A DNA stretch of 64,000 bases from Chryseobacterium shigense (GCF_014207845.1 NZ_JACHLC010000004.1:214330-278329); one strand, 5' to 3'. Positions 34,246 through 42,350 are shown, numbered from the stretch's first letter. The notes: generated from the letters alone by a model not told the origin. A program made the numbers and translations.

Positions 34246-35301
34246 ATGAGCACAATCACAGTAAAAGCCTACGGGGCTGAGTCTACCACGGCAGACCTGA
34301 AAGAAATAAGTATTGAAAGAAGAGAAGTAACTTCAAAAGATGTGGAAATTGAAATCCTATACTGCGGAGTCTGCCACTCTGATCTTCATACGGCAAGAAA
34401 TGACTGGGGCGGATCTTTGTATCCTGTAGTTCCGGGGCATGAAATTGTAGGAAGAATTACCAATGTGGGAAGTGAAGTTTCCAAATTTAAAGTGGGTGAT
34501 CTTGCCGCTGTGGGATGTATGGTAGATTCATGCGGGCATTGCAACAGCTGTAAAGAAGATCTGGAGCAATACTGCCTGAATGGGTTTACAGGAACCTATA
34601 ACGGGCAAGATAAACATTTAGGCGGTCATACTTTTGGTGGATATTCCCAGAAGGTAGTTGTGGATGAACATTTTGTTTTAAGCGTACCTGAAAACCTGGA
34701 TCTGGCTGCAGTAGCACCACTTCTGTGTGCAGGTATTACTACATGGTCTCCATTGAGACACTGGAATGTAGGGCCAGATTCCAAAGTTGCAGTTGTAGGA
34801 TTAGGCGGATTAGGACATATGGCGATCAAATTAGCAAAAGGATTAGGCGCAGAAGTGACTTTATTCTCAAGAACTCCGGGAAAAACGGATGATGCCAAAC
34901 AGCTTGGCGCGGATCACGTTGTTATTTCTACCGATGATTCACAGATGGATCATGTAAAAGGAAAATTTGATCTTATCATTGATACGGTTCCTTATGAGCA
35001 CGATATCAATCCTTATATGCAGACGCTTACCCTGAACGGGACTTTAGTTCTTGTAGGATTTGTAGGTGAGTTCCAGGAAACTGAGGTAAGTACAAGACCA
35101 ATGATCTTCCAGCGCCGTTCTGTTGCAGGATCTCTAATTGGTGGTATTGCCGAAACACAGGAATTACTGGATTTCTGCGGAAAGCATAATATTGTTTCAG
35201 ATATTGAACTGATCAAAATGGGAGATATCAACCATGCTTATGAAAGAATGCTTAAGAGCGATGTAAAATACCGTTTCGTTATAGATATGCAGTCTTTGTA
35301 A
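34246..35301 (+). CDS. zinc-dependent NAD(P)H alcohol/aldehyde dehydrogenase (YahK/cinnamyl-type), 351 aa
   Basis: Medium-chain dehydrogenase. Catalytic zinc ligands are in YCGVCHSDLHTARNDWG (Cys) and VPGHEIVG (His-Glu). The structural zinc loop is VDSCGHCNSCKEDLEQYC (four Cys). Rossmann motif VAVVGLGGLGHMAIKLAKGLGA. The layout matches YahK/AdhC-type NADPH-dependent aldehyde reductases. Probably reduces aldehydes. The AraC regulator divergent from the operon is the likely controller. It ends in a terminator. Confidence 0.94.
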   Translation: MSTITVKAYGAESTTADLKEISIERREVTSKDVEIEILYCGVCHSDLHTARNDWGGSLYPVVPGHEIVGRITNVGSEVSKFKVGDLAAVGCMVDSCGHCNSCKEDLEQYCLNGFTGTYNGQDKHLGGHTFGGYSQKVVVDEHFVLSVPENLDLAAVAPLLCAGITTWSPLRHWNVGPDSKVAVVGLGGLGHMAIKLAKGLGAEVTLFSRTPGKTDDAKQLGADHVVISTDDSQMDHVKGKFDLIIDTVPYEHDINPYMQTLTLNGTLVLVGFVGEFQETEVSTRPMIFQRRSVAGSLIGGIAETQELLDFCGKHNIVSDIELIKMGDINHAYERMLKSDVKYRFVIDMQSL

Positions 35302-35323
35302 TTCTCTGTACATTTTAAAACAT

Positions 35324-35352
35324 AAAGGCTGCTCTTTCGGGCAGTCTTTTTT
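35324..35352 (+). terminator. rho-independent terminator
   Basis: AAAGGCTGCTC (35324-35334) pairs with GGGCAGTCTTT (35339-35349) through two G-U wobbles, followed by Ts. It separates the dehydrogenase gene from the convergent HxlR gene. Confidence 0.75.
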
Positions 35353-35355
35353 ATA

Positions 35356-35715
35356 TTAATACATTTTTTTCATATCCTGAAAGGCCCACTCTGCCATTGC
35401 ATCAATTACCGGAGCTAATTTGAGGCCTGCTTTACTCAGTTCATAAGTAACATGTGGCGGAACCACGGGTTTTGCAGTCCTGATAATCAACCCATCCGCT
35501 TCCAATTGCTTAAGATGCTGGATGAGCATTTTTTCCGTTACTTCCGGGATGGCTCTTTTCAATTCGCTGTACCTTTTCTCTCCTGTTGAAAGATTAAACA
35601 GGATAATGGGCTTCCAAAAACCACCTATTTTTTCCATTACATACATTACAGGGCACTGCTCTAATATGCTTTTCCTGTTTTGCTGGATGGTGGAAGTTTC
35701 TTTAATGGCTGTCAT
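35356..35715 (-). CDS. HxlR-family winged-helix regulator, 119 aa
   Basis: The start at MTAIKETSTIQ gives the normal length; the much longer frame overlaps the divergent gene. HxlR signature: CPVMYVMEKIGGFWKPIILFNLSTGEKRYSELKR, then EKMLIQHLKQLEADGLIIRTAKPVVPPHVTYELS (each in parts). Family members are often quinone or aldehyde responsive, with an N-terminal Cys in the position seen here (EQCPVM). It is divergent from the NmrA-like reductase, whose promoter overlaps the shared interval, so repression of that gene is likely. Confidence 0.92.
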   Translation of the reverse strand: MTAIKETSTIQQNRKSILEQCPVMYVMEKIGGFWKPIILFNLSTGEKRYSELKRAIPEVTEKMLIQHLKQLEADGLIIRTAKPVVPPHVTYELSKAGLKLAPVIDAMAEWAFQDMKKMY

Positions 35716-35738
35716 AATACATACTTTAGGGTAAGTAC

Positions 35739-35769
35739 TTGTATAAAAGTAAGTGCAAATATAACTTTG
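35739..35769 (+). promoter_or_regulatory. promoter of the NmrA-like gene
   Basis: TTG (35739-35741), 20 bp, TAACTTTG (35762-35769): a full Bacteroidota -33/-7 pair. The interval holds an AAGTACTT palindrome (35733-35740) and a nearby AAGTAAGT, plausible HxlR half-sites overlapping the -33 element. Confidence 0.75.
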
Positions 35770-35794
35770 TATCAGGAAATAAACAACATTTACT

Positions 35795-36679
35795 ATGAAA
35801 ATTATTGTAACAGGTTCTTTAGGGAATACAGCAAAGCCGTTAGCAGAACAATTAATTGCAGAAGGCCATGATATTACGGTTATCAGCAGCAGTGAAACCA
35901 GAAAAAGTGAGATTGAATCTCTGGGGGCAAAGGCTGCTATCGGTTCTATTACTGATGTCAATTTTTTAACTAATACATTTGAAGGTTCAGATGCGGTATT
36001 TGCAATGACACCGCCAATTATGGGCGAAACCAATATTGTTGAGAATACAGCTAATGCAGGGAAAAATTACGCTGAAGCTATTGCAAAGGCAAACGTAAAA
36101 AGAGTTGTTATGTTAAGCAGTGTAGGAGCTGACTCTCCTGTTGAAAACGGTCCGATCAAAGGACTGCATCATATTGAAAAACTGTATGGTGAGCTTGAAA
36201 ATACTTCGGTAACTTTTTTAAGGGCAGGTTATTTCTACATCAATTTCTTCAATGATATTCCGCTAATTAAAAATTCAGGAATTCTTGGAGGAAATTACCC
36301 TGACAATATACATATTCCATTAGTACATCCGGTTGATATTGCCAAAGCTGCTGCTGAAGAGCTGGTAAAAACCACAACAGGTAAAAATATCCGTTATATT
36401 GTAAGCGATTCGCGTACACCTGCAGATTTTGCAAAAGTTTTAGGCAACGCTACGGGGAACCCGGGATTGCCGTGGGTGGAATTTACAGATGAGCAATCTT
36501 TTGAGGGAATGTCACAGGCCGGTCTTCCAAAAGAAATGGCTGAACTTTATGTTGAAATGGGAAGAGGAATGAGAACCGGTGTTGTTCAGAAGGATTTTAT
36601 TGAGCACGGATCTCCGGTTGACGGTAAAACTAAATTAGAGGATTTTGCCAAGGAGTTTTCTAATGTATTCCAATCTTAA
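35795..36679 (+). CDS. NmrA/SDR-type NAD(P)H-binding oxidoreductase, 294 aa
   Basis: Atypical short-chain dehydrogenase. Rossmann start MKIIVTGSLGNTAKPLAEQLIAEGHDITVIS (GSLGNTA in place of GxxGxxG), then GAKAAIGSITDVNFLTNTFEGSDAVFAMTPP and VKRVVMLSSVGAD. The C-terminal part (AKAAAEELV; GNPGLPWVEFTDEQ) is typical of NmrA/QOR2-like proteins. These reduce quinones or act as redox sensors. The HxlR gene divergent from it is a common arrangement for quinone-responsive control, by inference. Confidence 0.92.
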   Translation: MKIIVTGSLGNTAKPLAEQLIAEGHDITVISSSETRKSEIESLGAKAAIGSITDVNFLTNTFEGSDAVFAMTPPIMGETNIVENTANAGKNYAEAIAKANVKRVVMLSSVGADSPVENGPIKGLHHIEKLYGELENTSVTFLRAGYFYINFFNDIPLIKNSGILGGNYPDNIHIPLVHPVDIAKAAAEELVKTTTGKNIRYIVSDSRTPADFAKVLGNATGNPGLPWVEFTDEQSFEGMSQAGLPKEMAELYVEMGRGMRTGVVQKDFIEHGSPVDGKTKLEDFAKEFSNVFQS

Positions 36680-36701
36680 TGCATTTGATCCTTCTATTAT
36701 A

Positions 36702-36740
36702 AAAATGTTTCGGCGCACCTGCGGTGCGCCGAAACATTTT
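36702..36740. terminator. strong bidirectional terminator
   Basis: A 17-bp perfect stem, 36702-36718 with 36724-36740 (core GTTTCGGCGCAC/GTGCGCCGAAAC), closes a CTGCG loop with A and T flanks, between convergent genes. Confidence 0.9.
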
Positions 36741-36755
36741 ATTTTTAAACCAAAT

Positions 36756-38039
36756 TTATTTTTTCTCCTTCAAAGTTTCTTTTAAAACCTTCAGTTTTCC
36801 ATCAATGGGCTGATCGATTTTCAACCCTAAGATTTCAGCAACCAGAGGATAAACGTTAATGTTAGCAAATTCATCTATAACCAGATTGTTTTTGAATTCA
36901 GGTCCCCAGGCATAGAATGTGGCTTTCATTTCGGGAACTATTTTCGGGTTATAGCCGTGTTTTCCTACGGATGTTTTCTTATCCTTTTCCAGAAATATTT
37001 TCGGAGCTTTTGGAATAAGAAGGATTTGCCCGATCCTGTCATATCGGTCATCTCTTGTCGCAAAATGCAGATATTTAGGCAGTTTTTTATCCAGATATAC
37101 TTCGTAATCATTTGTTTTATTGGATTTCAGCTCTTTATAAACAGCTTTAACCTCAGCCGGATTTTTAACATATACTCTGAGCAGGGTCTGGGAATTGTAA
37201 AAATCAAACCTGTTTTTATCCAAAAGCATGGCAGGAATTTCCAGCGGCGCTCCTCCATCTACCTTTATCATTCCATGATCGGAAACAAAAATAAAGTTTA
37301 CATTTTTCAGTCCAAGGTCATTGACTTTCTGAACAAGTTCTCCAATTGCATTATCAACCAAATGAACTGCATTTTCCGTTTCCGGGCTGTCCGGTCCGTA
37401 ATGATGTCCGCTTCCATCCACTTCCGGGAAGTACAGGGATATAAAATGCGGTCTTTTTTCTTCAGGCAGTTTAAGCCAGTTAATAACTTTCTCTACTTTT
37501 TCGGAGGGCTTAAATTTTTCATGGTACGGATAATAATAGGAAGGTCTCATTCCTCCCGCATTGCTTGCAGAACCTACCCACATCAGGGAAGCTGAAACTA
37601 CCCCCTGCTTTTCAGCCAGAGCCCAAAGCGGAGTTCCACCGTACCAGGTTCCCTCTTCAGCATTCTTCTTATTGTTCATGGCATAGGCCTCTTTTCTTTT
37701 ATAGTCGTAGAAAAAATTATCGATCAGCCCGTGATGGGATGGGTAAAGTCCGGTAATCAGGCTCCAGTGATTGGGAAAAGTAATACTTGGATAACTTGGG
37801 ATCATAGCTTGCGCCTGAACTCCTCCTGCCGCCAGTCTCAAAAGATTTTCTGCATTGTATTTTTTAGCATAGTCGTAACGGAACCCATCTGTAGATATCA
37901 TAATCACATAAGGTTTCGTCTGGGCTTCCGTATTATTCGTACGGCCTGAAATGACTACCTGAGCTGTATCAATATTTGTCTGCTGGGCACAGATGGCCAA
38001 AGAAAAAAACAGCAGCAAAATTTGTATTCCTCGCTTCAT
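36756..38039 (-). CDS. ectonucleotide pyrophosphatase/phosphodiesterase (alkaline phosphatase superfamily), 427 aa
   Basis: Start chosen at MKRGIQILLLFFSLAICAQQ (signal peptide). NPP family: first metal site VIMISTDGFRYDYAKKY (Asp), nucleophile Thr in SITFPNHWSLITGLYPSHHG, second site FPEVDGSGHHYGPDS (Asp, His), and VSDHGM with a late HGYNP histidine. It hydrolyses phosphodiester or pyrophosphate bonds in the periplasm or at the surface. The natural substrate could be nucleotides or phospholipid headgroups. Single gene. Confidence 0.93.
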   Translation of the reverse strand: MKRGIQILLLFFSLAICAQQTNIDTAQVVISGRTNNTEAQTKPYVIMISTDGFRYDYAKKYNAENLLRLAAGGVQAQAMIPSYPSITFPNHWSLITGLYPSHHGLIDNFFYDYKRKEAYAMNNKKNAEEGTWYGGTPLWALAEKQGVVSASLMWVGSASNAGGMRPSYYYPYHEKFKPSEKVEKVINWLKLPEEKRPHFISLYFPEVDGSGHHYGPDSPETENAVHLVDNAIGELVQKVNDLGLKNVNFIFVSDHGMIKVDGGAPLEIPAMLLDKNRFDFYNSQTLLRVYVKNPAEVKAVYKELKSNKTNDYEVYLDKKLPKYLHFATRDDRYDRIGQILLIPKAPKIFLEKDKKTSVGKHGYNPKIVPEMKATFYAWGPEFKNNLVIDEFANINVYPLVAEILGLKIDQPIDGKLKVLKETLKEKK

Positions 38040-38165
38040 TTTCAATTTTTTGGCAAAGTTACGGCCTATATTATTCACGTAAAAGTTTATGAGATTAAAA
38101 GTATATTAAAACAGATCAATTTTTAGAATATCCTTTCTAGTCAGGCTTTAAATTCATACATAAAA

Positions 38166-38191
38166 AAATACCTCTGACATCAGAGGTATTT
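38166..38191 (-). terminator. terminator at the end of the redox operon
   Basis: AAATACCTCTGA (38166-38177) pairs with TCAGAGGTATTT (38180-38191). The A-run on the plus strand gives a U-run on the minus-strand RNA. It lies 31 bp beyond the last gene of the DUF5777-DOMON operon. Confidence 0.75.
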
Positions 38192-38221
38192 AAAAGACTA
38201 TTTTATAATATTTATATCCTA

Positions 38222-39007
38222 TTATTCTTTGATCAGTTTTTCATAAGACAGGTTTCCGTCTTTCAGAGTGATCTCAAAATAATAAATTCCAGGCTTCAGA
38301 TCTCTGACATTGATGTTTTCTCCTTCAGGTTTTACGGATCTTACTTTTCTTCCGGCAGATTCATAAATATCAATGGCTTTTACCTTATCCATATTTTTTA
38401 TGCTTACGGTTTCTTTGGCAGGATTTGGATAAAGAACAACTTTCTTACTTGCTGCCTCCGTCTCATTCACTCCCAATACTGTGGTAAAAGATGCAGTAGC
38501 ATATCCTACATTAGCGGTTCCTCCATGAGGGGCTACTGTTGTGGTTGCAGTAGCCGGTCTTGGTCCGGCAAAACTGATGGAATTCGTGGTGGCATAAGGC
38601 ATTTGATAATCATTAGTATCTGAATTCGTCAAAGCTCTCGTTAAAGTAAGTGTTCTTATGGAACCGGCAACAGCATCACTCACTATAGTCCAGTCCTGTG
38701 AACTGTCTAATGGAGGCTGCATTGTTCCTGTAAAATTCCTGTCCGTTAGTTTTGGGGTGGTAACGGCAGAATAAACTACAGCATCTCCTGCTGACATGCT
38801 AAATCCTGCGCTAACGCCAATCCCTAGACCAAACCATCTGTCAGACGGACCTTTTAAAACCAAAGTTACTTTAGATGTTGCATTATCCAGAGTAAAATTT
38901 GCAGTGATCCCGTTATTGGGGGATAATGGTACGTCACCTGTGGTTTTTTGCTGCGAAATGCCCAAAAAGCCTGTTAATAAAAAAGAAAAGAGTACAATGT
39001 TTTTCAT
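38222..39007 (-). CDS. DOMON-like secreted protein with T9SS sorting domain, 261 aa
   Basis: Signal peptide MKNIVLFSFLLTGFLGISQQ. Residues about 30-175 fit a DOMON beta-sandwich: ANFTLDNATSKVTLVLKGPSDRWFGLGIG, a Met-containing FSMSAGDAVVYS, RTLTLTRALTNSD, and a later His in VAPHGGTANVGYA. Met and His at these places are the haem ligands in cytochrome-type DOMON domains, so haem binding is plausible. The C-terminal 75 residues are a T9SS type A sorting domain (KVVLYPNPAKETVSI ... IYYFEITLKDG), so the protein should reach the cell surface. Last gene of the operon. Confidence 0.8.
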   Translation of the reverse strand: MKNIVLFSFLLTGFLGISQQKTTGDVPLSPNNGITANFTLDNATSKVTLVLKGPSDRWFGLGIGVSAGFSMSAGDAVVYSAVTTPKLTDRNFTGTMQPPLDSSQDWTIVSDAVAGSIRTLTLTRALTNSDTNDYQMPYATTNSISFAGPRPATATTTVAPHGGTANVGYATASFTTVLGVNETEAASKKVVLYPNPAKETVSIKNMDKVKAIDIYESAGRKVRSVKPEGENINVRDLKPGIYYFEITLKDGNLSYEKLIKE

Positions 39008-39010
39008 ATG

Positions 39011-39538
39011 TTAATTTTTTAGTTGGTTGATCAGTTCTGAATTTTTTGATAAAACAGCATATTCGAAAGCTGTATTTCCCTGTTTGTCTTTTAAGCTTTT
39101 ATTGGCTTTATATTTCACAAGAAGCTTAACCATTTCTATATTTCCCAGTTTGGAAGCAAAAATAAGCGGTGTGGTTCCCTGAGAATCTGCTGTGTTGATA
39201 TCTGACTGATGATCCAACAGCTCCTGAGCCAGCTTTAAATCACCTTTATAAACAACTGCCATAAGCGCAGTTCCCATTGAAGAATTATAATTGATGTCTT
39301 TTACTTTATCCATCAAAAAATCAGCCACTTCTGTATTTCCTCTGTAACATGAAAGGATGAGGGGTGAAAAGCCATTTTCATTGGTTTTGTTGATGATATC
39401 CGGGTCCTGTTTCATAAGATCTTTTACTTCGGTTACGGTTCCGCTTCTGGCAATATCAAATATTGATTTTACTTTTTCCTGTGCATGCATAGTAGAAAGG
39501 CACAGGAAAATACTTATGATGAAGATGATCTTTTTCAT
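39011..39538 (-). CDS. exported ankyrin-repeat protein, 175 aa
   Basis: Signal peptide MKKIIFIISIFLCLSTMHAQ followed by about four ankyrin repeats (NENGFSPLILSCYRGNTEVADFL; GTALMAVVYKGDLKLAQELL; QGTTPLIFASKLGNIEMVKLL; QGNTAFEYAVLSKNSELI). It is a periplasmic protein-binding scaffold. The start overlaps the YceI stop by 4 bp (ATGA). Small exported ankyrin proteins beside haem or redox enzymes are known, for example AnkB next to catalase, which fits the context here. Confidence 0.88.
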   Translation of the reverse strand: MKKIIFIISIFLCLSTMHAQEKVKSIFDIARSGTVTEVKDLMKQDPDIINKTNENGFSPLILSCYRGNTEVADFLMDKVKDINYNSSMGTALMAVVYKGDLKLAQELLDHQSDINTADSQGTTPLIFASKLGNIEMVKLLVKYKANKSLKDKQGNTAFEYAVLSKNSELINQLKN

Positions 39539-40080
39539 TGCTTTGTCATTACATAGTTGTATTCTACATTTACACTTTCCGCGATCTTTTTGGTTACCAT
39601 TTTCGGTATGGTTACTTTGTGATCGGCAGGTTTTGCCACAAAGCTTCCCTGCATATAGATTTTTCCGTCTTTGGTATAAACGGCAGCTGCGGAAGAAACA
39701 GCCTTATCTACTCCGTGGAAATTAAGGGTTCCCTGAACGGTATATTTCTGCGGTGAGGCTGTAAGTTTTGTTTTGTCAAAATTGACGATCTTACCTTTAA
39801 AGGTCGCCTTAGGATATTTTGCTGTTTCCGCATAACTTTCATTGAAGTGTTCTTCCATTAATTTGGTTTTAAAATGAAAGTTCTTCACTACAGAAACTGA
39901 AGCCATCTCACCGTTATCCGTATTCAGAACAACAACATTACTATCATCTTTAGCATACACATCTTCGAACAGCGGTACGGATGCCTCGAAAGATACGCTG
40001 CCTGTTTTGGAACTGTATTTCTGGGCTGAAACAGAGCCTGCGAAAAACAGTATACTACTTATTAATACTAATTTTTTCAT
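39535..40080 (-). CDS. YceI-family periplasmic protein, 181 aa
   Basis: Signal peptide ending SVSAQ, then an eight-stranded YceI lipocalin-like barrel (KTGSVSFEASVPLFEDVYAKD; MEEHFNESYAETAKYPKATFKGKI; YTVQGTLNFHGVDKAVS). YceI proteins bind polyisoprenoids or quinone-like amphiphiles in the periplasm. It overlaps the ankyrin gene by 4 bp and follows the cytochrome gene by 12 bp, so all are cotranscribed. A quinone- or lipid-carrier role in the operon is inference. Confidence 0.92.
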   Translation of the reverse strand: MKKLVLISSILFFAGSVSAQKYSSKTGSVSFEASVPLFEDVYAKDDSNVVVLNTDNGEMASVSVVKNFHFKTKLMEEHFNESYAETAKYPKATFKGKIVNFDKTKLTASPQKYTVQGTLNFHGVDKAVSSAAAVYTKDGKIYMQGSFVAKPADHKVTIPKMVTKKIAESVNVEYNYVMTKQ

Positions 40081-40092
40081 ATCGGATATTTT

Positions 40093-40443
40093 TTAATTTT
40101 CGGCAAGCCCATCGGCTTTCCATTTGAGGAAGGTGTTAATCTGTGCCTGGGATAATGCTCCGCCCTGGGGCATTTTTTCCGGATCTCCATTGGCTCTCTG
40201 AATTCTGTCCAGGATATTATCTATATTATTTTTTACCTGATTATAGTTTGTCCACGGCTGGAAAGAAGCAGCTCCTCCGGGAGAATGGCATACAATGCAA
40301 TTGGCATCAATAATAGGTTTTATATCCTTCGTATATTTTACCTGTTCTGTAATGGGTGTATGGTCTGAAATTTCTTCATAGGTTCTGCTTTCACAGGAAA
40401 TAAGAAGGACAAAGCCTGTTAATATGCATATTATCTTTTTCAT
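40093..40443 (-). CDS. monohaem c-type cytochrome lipoprotein, 116 aa
   Basis: Start at MKKIICILTGFVLLISC. The lipobox LISC predicts a lipid anchor. The haem-binding motif is C-I-V-C-H (about residues 48-52) in KDIKPIIDANCIVCHSPGGAASF. The candidate distal Met is in DPEKMPQGGALSQAQINTFLKWKADG. This is a small class I-like domain as found in planctomycete-type cytochrome C modules. It acts as a periplasmic electron carrier. The gene ends 12 bp before YceI and starts 1 bp after the DUF5777 stop codon. Confidence 0.9.
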   Translation of the reverse strand: MKKIICILTGFVLLISCESRTYEEISDHTPITEQVKYTKDIKPIIDANCIVCHSPGGAASFQPWTNYNQVKNNIDNILDRIQRANGDPEKMPQGGALSQAQINTFLKWKADGLAEN

Positions 40444-40444
40444 C

Positions 40445-41287
40445 TTAAAAAACTCTGTAAAGGTTAAACCCAAAGAAAATCTGTCCTTTTCCCCATTTTC
40501 CTACCGCATTGGAGAGATATCCTATGTCTGAATTGATCTGGGAATTCGTGAATAAAAGCTGGAAAACATGTCCTCCGGTTTCTATATCCATCCCCAATGA
40601 AAGAGGATTTTTATAGAAACTGTGATTATCGAAATTCACAAAATATTCTGCATTTACAGAAATTCTTCTGGAAATTTTATAGCGGCCTCCTAAGCCGGTC
40701 AGAAATTGGTTTTTATCTTCAATAGCCGGATCATAAAGGTTTTTATGGATGTATGAAGGAGACAGCTGCAAAGAAAACTTATCATTGAACCTCCTGGAGA
40801 TTAAAGCCTGGGTAAGATAAGAAAGCCTGTCGCCAAATTTAAGGTGCGGATAATTGTCTTTATCCAGGTCTGTATTTAAAGCCATTACGTTATAGCCTAC
40901 AATATCTGCCGGAAAATTTTCTGTTTGCTTTACGAACTTGTATTTTACAGCACCTTCGAATGTTTTCATATTGGTTTCCCTGGAAAGGCTGACTGAAACA
41001 TTGTCCGTAACACCATAAATGACCCCTAATTTGGTGGAAGCATCATCTAGCCCGAAAAAGTTTTTAAACCCGGTGCTTATATCTCCGAAACGGTGGGCCA
41101 CAACAATATACCACTCATTTTTAGCAGAGAGTTTTGTGGATTGTCCCGTAACAATCTGTAAGGCTTTAAAGGCGGGCTGTGAATTTTCTGTAGTTGTTTT
41201 GAGGGTGTCAATATCTTTCAGCAGATCTTCCTGCGCTGAAGCAAGACCTGAAGCCAGTACCGACAAAAATAAGAGAGTTTTTGTCAT
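40445..41287 (-). CDS. DUF5777-family outer-membrane beta-barrel protein, 280 aa
   Basis: Signal peptide MTKTLLFLSVLASGLASAQ (start at 41287). The barrel has alternating strands with aromatic girdles: NEWYIVVAHRFGDISTGFKNFFGLDD, TKLGVIYGVTDNVSVSLSRETN, RFNDKFSLQLSPSYIHKNLYD, and a terminal GKGQIFFGFNLYRVF ending in Phe. These are the DUF5777 features. First gene of the five-gene operon, preceded by a Crp-type operator. Possibly an outer-membrane partner for the cytochrome and YceI proteins. Confidence 0.85.
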   Translation of the reverse strand: MTKTLLFLSVLASGLASAQEDLLKDIDTLKTTTENSQPAFKALQIVTGQSTKLSAKNEWYIVVAHRFGDISTGFKNFFGLDDASTKLGVIYGVTDNVSVSLSRETNMKTFEGAVKYKFVKQTENFPADIVGYNVMALNTDLDKDNYPHLKFGDRLSYLTQALISRRFNDKFSLQLSPSYIHKNLYDPAIEDKNQFLTGLGGRYKISRRISVNAEYFVNFDNHSFYKNPLSLGMDIETGGHVFQLLFTNSQINSDIGYLSNAVGKWGKGQIFFGFNLYRVF

Positions 41288-41315
41288 ATACAATTTGAAT
41301 TAAATTACGATATGA

Positions 41316-41323
41316 CAAACTTA
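41316..41323 (-). promoter_or_regulatory. -7 promoter element of the redox operon
   Basis: On the minus strand this reads TAAGTTTG (TAnnTTTG). No -33 TTG is present. The Crp-type palindrome at 41347-41360 lies in its place, as in class II activated promoters. Confidence 0.6.
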
Positions 41324-41346
41324 TTGAGTTATAGATTCATAAGTAC

Positions 41347-41360
41347 GTGATAAAAGTCAC
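41347..41360. promoter_or_regulatory. Crp/Fnr-type operator GTGA-N6-TCAC
   Basis: GTGATAAAAGTCAC is a perfect GTGA/TCAC palindrome. Its centre is about 34 bp from the -7 box centre, near -42 from the expected transcription start. A weaker ATTG-N7-CAAT palindrome follows at 41368-41382. The regulator encoded just upstream carries the R-E-x-x-x-R recognition pattern that contacts GTGA. Confidence 0.6.
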
Positions 41361-41413
41361 CATAAAAATTGTTTTTATCAATGATAAATACAAAATAATT
41401 AAAACATCATATA

Positions 41414-42064
41414 TTAGATTAGTCTAACATTTTCATTTACAGGGATTTTAATTCCTTCTTTGGTCTGGATAATTTCGCCTTCATTTTCAATCTTTTTTAA
41501 CACCCGGCTCACAACTTCCCTTGAGGTCCCCAGGTTACTGGCAATTTCACGATGGGTAATTTTTAAAGGATTATTTCCTGTAACTGATACCTGCTGTTTA
41601 ATATAGTTTAAAACTCTTTTATCAAGCCTGTGAAATACGGCATCATTTACCATATGCATAACATCTGAGAAGCGTTTGTCATATTCATGATAAAATATCC
41701 TGTTGATCTCCGGAAACCGGATCAGCCAAATATGTATAACAGAAACCGGAATCAGGATAACTTCACATTCTTCTTCGGCAACCGCATAGATTCTGCTTGT
41801 ATAATCAGTAAAAATAGAAGAAAAGGTCATAAGACAGCTGTCATTAGGCCTTATATAATAATAGATAAGCTCTCTCCCATCATTCAGAGTAAAAACTTTT
41901 ATGGAGCCTTTCATAAGAAACGGGACATATTTATTCTTTTGCCCTTCTCTTATAATTTCTGTTTTTGATTTTATATCAGTAATAATCGCATTAGCATGAA
42001 ATTCATTTAAAAATTCTTCTCCCAAAAAACCAAATTTATCAAGAATCAGTTGATTATTTACCAT
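41414..42064 (-). CDS. Crp/Fnr-family transcriptional regulator, 216 aa
   Basis: An N-terminal cyclic-nucleotide-like domain (about residues 15-125; IIREGQKNKYVPFLMKGSIKVFTLNDGRELIYYYI), a dimer helix, and a C-terminal Crp HTH. The recognition segment ITHREIASNLGTSREVVSRVLKKIENEGEI has Arg, Glu and Arg spaced as in E. coli Crp (SRETVGR). No four-Cys iron-sulfur cluster is present, so it is not an Fnr-type oxygen sensor; a haem or small-ligand sensor is possible. It lies directly upstream of the DUF5777-DOMON operon and probably activates it. Confidence 0.93.
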   Translation of the reverse strand: MVNNQLILDKFGFLGEEFLNEFHANAIITDIKSKTEIIREGQKNKYVPFLMKGSIKVFTLNDGRELIYYYIRPNDSCLMTFSSIFTDYTSRIYAVAEEECEVILIPVSVIHIWLIRFPEINRIFYHEYDKRFSDVMHMVNDAVFHRLDKRVLNYIKQQVSVTGNNPLKITHREIASNLGTSREVVSRVLKKIENEGEIIQTKEGIKIPVNENVRLI

Positions 42065-42086
42065 ATCTGTTATATCATTTTCAAAG

Positions 42087-42094
42087 CAAATATA
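42087..42094 (-). promoter_or_regulatory. -7 promoter element of the Crp/Fnr gene
   Basis: TATATTTG on the minus strand, 23 bp before the start codon at 42064. No correctly spaced -33 TTG. Confidence 0.4.
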
Positions 42095-42263
42095 TAAAAT
42101 TGGCGTATTGATATGGTATAAAAGTTTCGCGGTTTGCTTTTCTTCAGTTTTTCAGCTACGGACATATCAGAATTCGCCTTTCCTTCTCCTAAAAAAGCAC
42201 AGAACAAATCCAATAAAATGTCTTAATTAAATTTGAGGCATTCTGATTTATTTAAAAAAAACC

Positions 42264-42350
42264 TTAAGCTTGTATATTATCCCCTAATACGAAAGGCTCA
42301 ACGTCTTTGATTTCTCCGAATTGCTGCTCGCAGTTTGCAACACTTTTTTC
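42264..42350 (-). pseudogene. decayed 3' fragment of a DUF3467 gene
   Basis: Read on the minus strand it encodes CEQQFGEIKDVEPFVLGDN-IQA-stop, closely matching the end of the intact DUF3467 protein at 47064 (YEQQFGEIKEVEPFVLGGN-NVQA-stop). The DNA match begins at the shared CTTAAGCTTGTA and ends around 42350, beyond which similarity stops. No start or N-terminal part remains. The 435 bp between the Crp gene and the next CDS hold only this and AT-rich sequence. Its orientation matches the intact copy, as expected for attL/attR-like ends of an inserted segment. Confidence 0.8.
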
